This document shows, in pieces, positions 5,947 to 11,129 of a stretch of DNA of 11,129 nt (position 1 is the first letter of the stretch; each line of letters begins with the position of its first letter). Where the stretch lies: NCBI GenBank assembly GCA_947086925.1, contig CAMUAL010000042.1:1-11129 (forward strand), written 5' to 3'. Position numbers and translations under genes: made by a program. Source of the DNA: an uncultured Clostridia bacterium (GTDB lineage: Bacteria; Bacillota; Clostridia; Christensenellales; Pumilibacteraceae). The notes beneath the pieces were generated by a model. That model was not told where the DNA came from and ran no database searches. It saw nothing but the letters and a program-made list of their open reading frames with translations.

Positions 5947-6951
5947 ATGAAAAACGTGAAAAGAGTGATTGCAACTGTGTTGGGCGGACTACTTATGTGC
6001 TTACCCCTGCTCGGTTGCGGAAACAGTGACAAAAAAGTGATAAGACTCAGCGAGGTTACGCACAGTATATTTTACGCACCGCTGTACGTAGCCATAAACA
6101 ACGGTTACTTTACCGACTACGGCATAACCGTTAAGCTCAGCAACGGCAACGGCGCAACCAACGTAATGACGGCAATCGCCTCCAAATCGGCAGATATAGG
6201 CTTAATGGGCCCCGAAGCTACGGTATACTGCCATGTGGAGGGTCAGCGCGACTACCCCGTTATATTCGGGCAATTAACTCAGCGCGACGGCTCTTTTCTT
6301 GTAGCCAAAAATCCCGAGCCCGACTTTAAGTGGAGCGATACCGAAGGTAAGCACATACTTGCGGGGCGCAAAGGAGGCATGCCCGCAATGACGCTCGAAT
6401 ACGTTCTGAATAAGAACGGAGTAGACACTTCTACCCCCAACTTCGACACAACCGTGCAATTCGACGTAATGGTAGGCGCGTTCGAGGGGAGCAACTCGTG
6501 CGACTACTGCACAATGTTCGAACCCACGGCTTCCGAATTTCAAGCCGCGGGCAAAGGTTATATCGTTGCAAGCGTGGGCGAAGCGAGCGGTTACGTTCCT
6601 TACACGTCGTTTTCGGCAAAAAAGAGCTATATAGACGATAACAAAGACACGGTTACCGACTTTTTGCGCGCGGTTGTACGCGGTTACAACTATCTTAAAG
6701 ACAACGATTCCATGACGGTTGCAAAGGCTCTTGCGGCATCGTTCGACGGCATTTCCTTAGAAGCCATTGCGTCGAGCGTAGAAAGATACCTTTCAATAGA
6801 CGCATGGTGTCACTCGCCCGTGTTCGAAGAAGAATCGTTTACCCTTTTGCAAGACATAATGGAAAACGCGGGTTCGCTGAGCGGCAGAGCCGATTACGCA
6901 ATGGCGGTTGACAACACTATTGCCCGCCTTGTGTCGGAAGAACTGCTTTAA
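5947..6951 (+). CDS. ABC importer substrate-binding lipoprotein, NMT1/SsuA/THI5-like
   Basis: Extracytoplasmic receptor that captures a small solute and delivers it to the permease. 334 residues. The signal peptide runs MKNVKRVIATVLGGLL into lipobox LLGC, with Cys24 as the expected lipidated residue. The mature part opens with RLSEVTHSIFYAPLYVAINNGYFTDYGI, the typical beginning of nitrate/sulfonate/pyrimidine-precursor receptors (NMT1-like), followed by NGNGATNVMTAIASKSADIGLMGPEA, the usual second strand and loop. Start chosen at ATG 5947 because the signal peptide begins there and GGAG lies upstream; a longer reading from 5854 adds residues not seen in signal peptides. First gene of a three-gene operon, 15 bases ahead of the ATPase. 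The substrate is not decided by sequence: hydroxymethylpyrimidine, sulfonates, nitrate-like anions or other small organics are all handled by relatives. No TPP riboswitch supports a thiamine role. Confidence 0.9.
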   Translation: MKNVKRVIATVLGGLLMCLPLLGCGNSDKKVIRLSEVTHSIFYAPLYVAINNGYFTDYGITVKLSNGNGATNVMTAIASKSADIGLMGPEATVYCHVEGQRDYPVIFGQLTQRDGSFLVAKNPEPDFKWSDTEGKHILAGRKGGMPAMTLEYVLNKNGVDTSTPNFDTTVQFDVMVGAFEGSNSCDYCTMFEPTASEFQAAGKGYIVASVGEASGYVPYTSFSAKKSYIDDNKDTVTDFLRAVVRGYNYLKDNDSMTVAKALAASFDGISLEAIASSVERYLSIDAWCHSPVFEEESFTLLQDIMENAGSLSGRADYAMAVDNTIARLVSEELL

Positions 6952-6966
6952 AAACGAGGCGTCGCT

Positions 6967-7716
6967 ATGGAAATACTGAAGATAGACGACGTTTCGCTTA
7001 TATACCAAACCGACGAGGCGGAAACCGAAGCCTTGAAGGACGTTAATATTTCAATCGAAGAAGGCGAATTTGTTGCCGTAATAGGTCCGAGCGGTTGCGG
7101 AAAAACGACAATACTCACGCTTATATCGGGACTTATGAAGCCTACAAAGGGCACGGTGTATCTCGACGGCAAACCTATTGACAAGCCCGTAGGCGATATA
7201 GGCTATATGCTTCAACGCGACCACCTGTTTCCTTGGCGCACGATACTTTCAAACGCATTACTCGGACCCGAACTGCAAAAACAAAAAACGCCCGAAACAA
7301 TAGAATACGTGAACGCCCTTATAGAAAAATACGGTTTGGGCGATTTCAAAAAAGCATATCCCAACCAACTTTCGGGCGGCATGAGACAAAGAGCCGCGCT
7401 TATACGCACTCTTGCCTACCGCCCCAAAATATTATTGCTCGACGAGCCGTTTTCCGCACTCGACTATCAAACAAGACTCGCGGTTTGCGACGACGTTCAC
7501 CGCATAATAAAATCGGAACAAAAGACAGCCGTGCTTGTTACGCACGATATTTCGGAAGCAATCAGTTTAGCCGACCGAATAGTAGTGCTTTCGGCGCGAC
7601 CCGCCACCGTTAAAAAAATCTACGCGCCGAACATAAGCGGCACGCCGCTTAAAAGGCGCGAGGACAAAGATTTTTCGAGGTGGTTCGACGTGATTTATAA
7701 GGACGTAAGCACATGA
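6967..7716 (+). CDS. ABC importer ATPase, SsuB/TauB/NrtD type
   Basis: Cytoplasmic ATP-hydrolysing subunit that powers the importer. 249 residues with all motifs intact: Walker A GPSGCGKTT (40-48), Q-loop glutamine 83 (MLQRDHLFPW), signature LSGGMRQR (135-142), Walker B ILLLDE (155-160), D-loop SALD, and H-loop histidine 193 in VTHDISEA. The SGGMRQR form and the DHLFPWRTILSNALLG stretch are typical of the nitrate/sulfonate/taurine ATPase group. The ATG at 6967 lies 15 bases after the lipoprotein stop with GAGG seven bases upstream. The last codons overlap the permease start by four bases (ATGA), implying translational coupling. Nothing is missing or unusual. Confidence 0.95.
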   Translation: MEILKIDDVSLIYQTDEAETEALKDVNISIEEGEFVAVIGPSGCGKTTILTLISGLMKPTKGTVYLDGKPIDKPVGDIGYMLQRDHLFPWRTILSNALLGPELQKQKTPETIEYVNALIEKYGLGDFKKAYPNQLSGGMRQRAALIRTLAYRPKILLLDEPFSALDYQTRLAVCDDVHRIIKSEQKTAVLVTHDISEAISLADRIVVLSARPATVKKIYAPNISGTPLKRREDKDFSRWFDVIYKDVST

Positions 7717-8507
7717 AAAAAGAACTTACGCTACGCGAGCGTTATCTGCTCGACAAAAAAAAGAAAAGAATAAAAATAATCGCTATTCAGATTGCCGTGC
7801 TTGTACTGTTTTTCGGACTTTGGGAACTGCTTGCGCAAACAGGAGTAATCGACCCGTTTTTTACAAGTTCCCCCTCTCGCATGCTGAAAGTTCTGAAAAC
7901 GCTTGTTCGACAAGACCTGTTTAAGCATGTAGGCATTACGCTTCTCGAATGTATATGCGGATTTATTATAGCCACCGTAGTAGGTACGGTCATAGCAATT
8001 CTGCTATGGTGGTCGGAAACATTTCGCCGCGTTGCCGAACCGTATATAGTGGTACTGAACTCGCTTCCCAAAATCGCCCTCGGACCCGTAATCATAATAT
8101 GGATGGGCGCGGGCTACAAAGCCATAATAACCATGACTGTGCTTATATGTATAATCGTGACTATTATGAGCGTACTTGCGGGTTTTATGGAATGCGACGC
8201 CGACAAAATTCTTTTAATGCGCGCAATGGGCGCGAACAAGTTTCAGATACTTTTTAAGCTTTTACTGCCATCCTCGCTCCCCAACCTAATATCGGTACTG
8301 AAAATAAACGTGGGACTCAGTTGGGTAGGCGTTATTATGGGCGAATATCTCGTATCGAGCGCGGGACTCGGTTACCTTATAATTTACGGCGGTCAGGTAT
8401 TTAAACTCGACCTTGTTATGGCAAGCACGCTTATACTTTGCATACTTGCGGCACTAATGTATTTAACCGTCGCACTAATCGAAAAGCGCGTAAAAAAATC
8501 GAGATGA
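7713..8507 (+). CDS. ABC importer permease, SsuC/TauC type
   Basis: Integral-membrane subunit forming the transport channel, presumably as a homodimer with two copies of the ATPase. 264 residues: a basic N-terminal tail (residues 1-22, rich in K and R), a first hydrophobic helix (about 23-41), and further helices around 76-100, 110-130, 136-158, 195-215 and 235-256. The cytoplasmic coupling loop LLMRAMGANKFQILFKLLLPSSLP (167-190) is a good match to the EAA motif of binding-protein-dependent permeases, ending in the usual LP. FTSSPSRMLKVL (50-61) and LNSLPKIALGP (115-125) are typical of the SsuC/TauC group. Start ATG overlaps the ATPase stop by four bases, with AAGGA a few bases upstream. It is the last gene of the operon. 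Confidence 0.95.
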   Translation: MKKELTLRERYLLDKKKKRIKIIAIQIAVLVLFFGLWELLAQTGVIDPFFTSSPSRMLKVLKTLVRQDLFKHVGITLLECICGFIIATVVGTVIAILLWWSETFRRVAEPYIVVLNSLPKIALGPVIIIWMGAGYKAIITMTVLICIIVTIMSVLAGFMECDADKILLMRAMGANKFQILFKLLLPSSLPNLISVLKINVGLSWVGVIMGEYLVSSAGLGYLIIYGGQVFKLDLVMASTLILCILAALMYLTVALIEKRVKKSR

Positions 8508-8510
8508 TTA

Positions 8511-9551
8511 TTACGACTGAAAAGGCGTTGCCAAACGGCGACGTCTTTTTTTGCCGTTTACACGCAATCTTTCATTCGTCAAAAATTTAATGCTCATTAT
8601 TATGTATATAAGTCCCAAGATTCCCACTACGGGATAGAACACCGTGACAACTCGGGTAAAGCCCAAAAACGACAGCACAGTGCCCGCTATTACCACAATA
8701 GAGGAATCGAAAAATTTGCCGCCCATTTTGCCGTGCATGTACCCTATAAGTCCGCCGCTCGCGGTAAGCATTGTAGTGAAAATACTTATGCCTATAACTA
8801 TGCTCAGCACAACGTAAAGCCACTTGCCGGAAGTTTCGGCGATTTCCAAAATCGGCATTTCGGCGTCGTAATTTCCCGTGCAGTTAAGCGCGGTTATTAT
8901 AAGCGTGAGCAGTACGGTGAGAAAAAACGCGGCAAGAAAACTGCCCCACAAAATCTGTTTGCGACTAAGCTTTCCGAGTGTTGTTAGCACGGTAGATGCA
9001 AGCATCATATTCATGCTTACGTATATAATGCCGATGGGAAAAATGCGCGCGCGAAACACGCCGAGCGACGTGTCCATTATGCCCGTTCCGAGCGCAACCG
9101 AGCATACCGCAATCAGCGAAATTATAATAACGGGAACAACGATAAAGTTGCAGTCGAGCATGCCTTTTGCGCCTTTGCACGCAATCACACAGCACAAGGC
9201 CGCGGCGGCTATTCCCCAAACGGGAAAATCACAAACGGGCTTTAAAAGGCTGTTTAAGCCCGCTATCATTGCCGACAGCACGATAAGATTGTTTACAAGC
9301 AAAAAAATATCGGCTACCGTATGAAATTTACCGAGCAAAACGGCGTTTACTTTATCGAAACTTTTTTCGTTAATGCGCGAGCCTATACTCAGAAACAGAA
9401 CGCATATAAAAAACATGCAGACGCCGCAAACGGGTGCAACCGCAACCGAAACGCCGCTTCCGAAAAACGAGACTATTTCACGCCCCGAACAAAAACCTGC
9501 ACCTATCACCGTGCCCACTATAAGCATGGCTACGGAAAAAATCCTACGCAT
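8511..9551 (-). CDS. YkvI-family membrane transporter, substrate unknown
   Basis: 346-residue polytopic membrane protein of the COG3949/YkvI group, a LeuT-fold (APC-like) family with no settled substrate. The diagnostic start is GTVIGAGFCSGREI (13-26), equivalent to the unwound first helix of LeuT-type transporters, where substrate and ion usually bind. About ten hydrophobic helices follow, including NNLIVLSAMIAGLNSLL and MNMMLASTVLTTLGKLSRKQ. The C terminus is strongly basic (residues about 328-341, NGKKRRRRLATP) and its codons are the importer terminator read in reverse. Start ATG 9551 gives the twelve residues expected before the first motif, but no ribosome site is visible and the codon lies in a hairpin stem. 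An ATG eight codons in would shorten helix 1 and also lacks a good ribosome site. Stop codon is 3 bases from the convergent permease stop. Confidence 0.85.
   Translation of the reverse strand: MRRIFSVAMLIVGTVIGAGFCSGREIVSFFGSGVSVAVAPVCGVCMFFICVLFLSIGSRINEKSFDKVNAVLLGKFHTVADIFLLVNNLIVLSAMIAGLNSLLKPVCDFPVWGIAAAALCCVIACKGAKGMLDCNFIVVPVIIISLIAVCSVALGTGIMDTSLGVFRARIFPIGIIYVSMNMMLASTVLTTLGKLSRKQILWGSFLAAFFLTVLLTLIITALNCTGNYDAEMPILEIAETSGKWLYVVLSIVIGISIFTTMLTASGGLIGYMHGKMGGKFFDSSIVVIAGTVLSFLGFTRVVTVFYPVVGILGLIYIIMSIKFLTNERLRVNGKKRRRRLATPFQS
8521..8552 (+). terminator. Importer operon terminator lying inside the convergent gene
   Basis: Core stem CGTTGCC/GGCGACG (8526-8532 with 8537-8543) with loop AAAC, extendable to about 12 pairs through AAAGG and TCTTT, followed by a run of seven T ending at 8552. 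It is 13 bases past the permease stop and lies wholly within the last codons of the convergent ykvI-like gene. On the minus strand the stem is followed by only four T, so it may act weakly there. Confidence 0.85.
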
Positions 9552-9580
9552 ACAATACTTTATTACGCGCAGGATTTTTT
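9536..9580 (-). terminator. Hairpin terminator after the HD gene, overlapping the ykvI-like start codon
   Basis: AAAAAATCCT (9536-9545) pairs with AGGATTTTTT (9571-9580); after one mismatch CGC (9547-9549) pairs with GCG (9567-9569); the loop is 17 bases. On the minus strand the 3' arm ends in six T, so it can terminate transcription arriving from the HD gene. Its 3' arm contains the assigned ATG of the ykvI-like gene (9551-9549) and the next codons. The plus strand is also followed by T7, so it is symmetric. Confidence 0.6.
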
Positions 9581-9585
9581 TATGA

Positions 9586-9610
9586 CATACTTCTTTTGTA
9601 AAAAAGTATG
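9586..9610. repeat. Inverted repeat between HD gene and ykvI-like gene
   Basis: An 11-base-pair stem with a 3-base loop: CATACTTCTTT on the plus strand pairs across to AAAAAAGTATG (one G-U pair in one orientation). No T-run follows on either strand directly. It sits 31 bases past the HD gene stop and just ahead of the terminator, so it may stabilise the HD mRNA end or be an operator for the ykvI-like gene; nothing decides between these. Confidence 0.5.
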
Positions 9611-9641
9611 CAAGAAAACTTTTAATAATTTATCCGTAAGT

Positions 9642-10370
9642 CTATTCTTCGCTGACCTCTTTTTCTCCGTCGGTAAGTTGCGGCTCGGGCATGTTCTTTT
9701 TCTGTCGGTTGATTATCATTCCGTTAATCATAAGCTCGAACACGCAACCCAAAAATTCCGCCGCTTTTTCGCAAAGCAAAATTCTCGTAAGATAAATCTG
9801 CATGTATTCCATGGTAGACGAAATGGAATCCATAAAAATCACAAGTCTAATCTTGCGCTTTTCTTTATCCACTACAAGATAATTCTTTTTTATAGCCATA
9901 TTCACCCTGTCGTGAATATCGTTATAATCGTATGATTCCTTGCGCACGCGGCTACGGTGCGCGTCGGACTTATCGGCTATTATGAGCGCGGCGGAAATGG
10001 GATTGACGGGCAATCCGTTTTCTTCCTCGTGATTGCCTATCGCGCCTATTATAATCGCGATTTCGCTTATATCCATGTGCATGCGGCTGAGAGCGTCGTA
10101 TGCAAGAGTCGCACCCGTGAGTCCGTGGTGCTTACGGTTTATTGCGTTGCCTATGTCGTGTATCCAACCAGCTATTGCGCCCAACTCGATTGTGCGTTCG
10201 TCGTATCCGAGCTCGGTCAAAATATTGGCTGTGGTTTTGGATACATAACCCACGTGCCGCAGTCCGTGCTCGGTGTAACCCATATATTCGAGATTCGTGT
10301 TCGCGCTCGCAATAAGCTTCCGAAATTCGTTGTTGGAACGAATCATTTCAAGCGTAATGATTTTTCTCAT
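9642..10370 (-). CDS. HD-domain phosphohydrolase, conserved in Bacillota
   Basis: 242-residue soluble protein with a metal-dependent HD domain. Visible ligands: YTEHGLRHV (32-40, His35/His39), the HD pair in GWIHDIGNA (His71-Asp72), IGNHEE (His114) and LIIADKSDAHRSRVR (Asp133). The order and spacing fit an active HD phosphohydrolase. The C-terminal part (from about 165) carries a small beta segment and IYLTRILLCEKAAEFLGCVFELMING, a stretch I associate with this conserved clostridial HD family rather than with dGTPase, RelA/SpoT or HD-GYP enzymes. Substrate is unknown; a phosphate ester or nucleotide is likely. Start at ATG 10370 was preferred over an in-frame TTG at 10388: GGGGA lies about 12 bases upstream and MRKIITLEM begins naturally. 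The last 18 residues are charged and disordered-looking. It lies 78 bases after the upstream helical-repeat gene on the same strand. Confidence 0.88.
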   Translation of the reverse strand: MRKIITLEMIRSNNEFRKLIASANTNLEYMGYTEHGLRHVGYVSKTTANILTELGYDERTIELGAIAGWIHDIGNAINRKHHGLTGATLAYDALSRMHMDISEIAIIIGAIGNHEEENGLPVNPISAALIIADKSDAHRSRVRKESYDYNDIHDRVNMAIKKNYLVVDKEKRKIRLVIFMDSISSTMEYMQIYLTRILLCEKAAEFLGCVFELMINGMIINRQKKNMPEPQLTDGEKEVSEE

Positions 10371-10448
10371 TATCTTATTATTCCCCAAACGGCTGTTGCG
10401 TTTATACCGATTCCGTGTTTTATCGAATTAACGGAACGCCGAAATCTT

Positions 10449-11129
10449 TTATTTCAGATTCTTTATAGCCCGATAGTACGGGTCGTCGGTAAAATCTCTT
10501 ACGTCGTCCACAACTCCGCCCATGCGCTCGATTGCGTTTTTGATTTCTATGTATTCCATGTAATTGCAGGTGTCGAGTGCGCGGTACAGCATTTGCGCGG
10601 CACGCTCGTCGCCGTACTTGCCCATAAGTCCCGCGTAAAACGGTATGTTGTCGCCTTGCGCAAACAGTTCTTCGAGCAGACGCAAAGTGCGGTCGTCTTG
10701 CTTTGCGTTTACAAGCACTTCGGCTATCATTCCCTTTTGCGCGGTATTAGCCGACGGAATAAGCTTGTACAACCTGTCGGCAACCTCGTCGGCATGCTCG
10801 CACAAAACTTCTATTCCCGTTTCGCGCAGACCTTCGTCGGCTTTTTCGTTGCAAATAAGGTCGGCGTAAACGTCTAACGGGTGAGCTTGTCCCATTTCGA
10901 TTAAAAGATTCACGGCAATAACCCGAGCTTTTACGTTCTGCGACGTGCGTATAACATCCCTGAGTCCGTCGCCGCATTTGGGAAGTTCGGCGATTCTGTC
11001 GAGTAGCAACGAACTCGGATTCTGTTCGCCGTCGCACGACGAAACCATGAGCTTTATCAAATCGGGCTCGTCGATATTGTGAAAAAACGTATGCGGCGAA
11101 AGTCCGTCGAGCTCGCCAAGCGGTCTGTG
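10449..11129 (-). CDS. Helical-repeat (HEAT-like) protein of unknown function, 5' end cut by window edge
   Basis: The frame is open from the right edge to the stop at 10449, giving 226 visible residues and no N terminus. I do not recognise a named family. Near the visible start is PLGELDGLSPHTFFHNIDEPDLIKLM (about residues 3-28), a short leading motif with L-x-G-L-S-P. From about residue 40 the chain is a run of amphipathic helices (LLDRIAELP, KARVIAVNLLIEMG, LRETGIEVLCEHADEVADRLYKLI, RTLRLLEELFAQGD, RAAQMLYRALDTC, EIKNAIERMGG) resembling HEAT or ARM-type alpha solenoids, which usually bind proteins. The C terminus DDPYYRAIKNLK is short and charged. It precedes the HD phosphohydrolase on the same strand by 78 bases, so co-transcription is possible. 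No signal peptide can be judged because the start is missing. Confidence 0.7.
   Translation of the reverse strand, partial: HRPLGELDGLSPHTFFHNIDEPDLIKLMVSSCDGEQNPSSLLLDRIAELPKCGDGLRDVIRTSQNVKARVIAVNLLIEMGQAHPLDVYADLICNEKADEGLRETGIEVLCEHADEVADRLYKLIPSANTAQKGMIAEVLVNAKQDDRTLRLLEELFAQGDNIPFYAGLMGKYGDERAAQMLYRALDTCNYMEYIEIKNAIERMGGVVDDVRDFTDDPYYRAIKNLK

Noticed and set aside
10371..10388. Earlier TTG start for the HD protein
   Set aside because: An ATG six codons later is a better initiator, with GGGGA upstream, and gives a natural N terminus.
9957..10877. 306-codon open frame on the plus strand across the HD and helical-repeat genes
   Set aside because: It is antisense to two convincing genes and spans their intergenic gap, with no recognisable domain.

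Overview
The window looks like chromosomal DNA from a member of the Bacillota, probably an uncultured, gut-type Clostridia. Two adjacent small genes are recognised clostridial families (a DUF4364 protein and a TIGR03905-type TSCPD protein). Other support comes from the ECF-type biotin transporter BioY, a YkvI-family membrane protein, A-rich leaders with GGAG-like ribosome sites, and sigma-A-type promoters with TG-extended -10 boxes. Base composition is mixed, low to mid 40s percent G+C by eye. The left-most gene is visibly more A+T-rich. No tRNA, rRNA, CRISPR array, insertion sequence or phage gene was found.

Layout from left to right. (1) 1-788, minus: an EcoRI-type adenine DNA methyltransferase, cut by the left edge. 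(2) 1048-1755, minus: BioY with an unusual acidic, proline-rich tail; its promoter predicts a leaderless mRNA, and a terminator separates it from the methyltransferase. (3) 1971-2786, plus: a two-gene operon (DUF4364, TSCPD) divergent from bioY. (4) 2787-3024: a convergent intergenic region with a probably bidirectional terminator and a cluster of strong hairpins that looks like a dispersed intergenic repeat. (5) 3025-5637, minus: complete valyl-tRNA synthetase. (6) 5638-5946: a 309-base divergent intergenic region with no recognised riboswitch. (7) 5947-8507, plus: an ABC importer of the nitrate/sulfonate/HMP type (lipoprotein, ATPase, permease) as a tight operon. (8) 8511-9551, minus: a YkvI-family transporter convergent with the importer; their stop codons are 3 bases apart and the importer terminator lies inside the ykvI-like 3' end. 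(9) 9642-10370, minus: an HD-domain phosphohydrolase. (10) 10449-11129, minus: a helical-repeat protein cut by the right edge.

Most of the window is housekeeping or ordinary transport. The points most worth a second look are the methyltransferase without a visible restriction partner, the leaderless bioY transcript, the structured intergenic element after valS, the two shared or overlapping terminators around the ykvI-like gene, and the unassigned importer with its leader. I do not see a clear new defence or mobile system inside the window. The left edge, next to the methyltransferase, is where one might begin.
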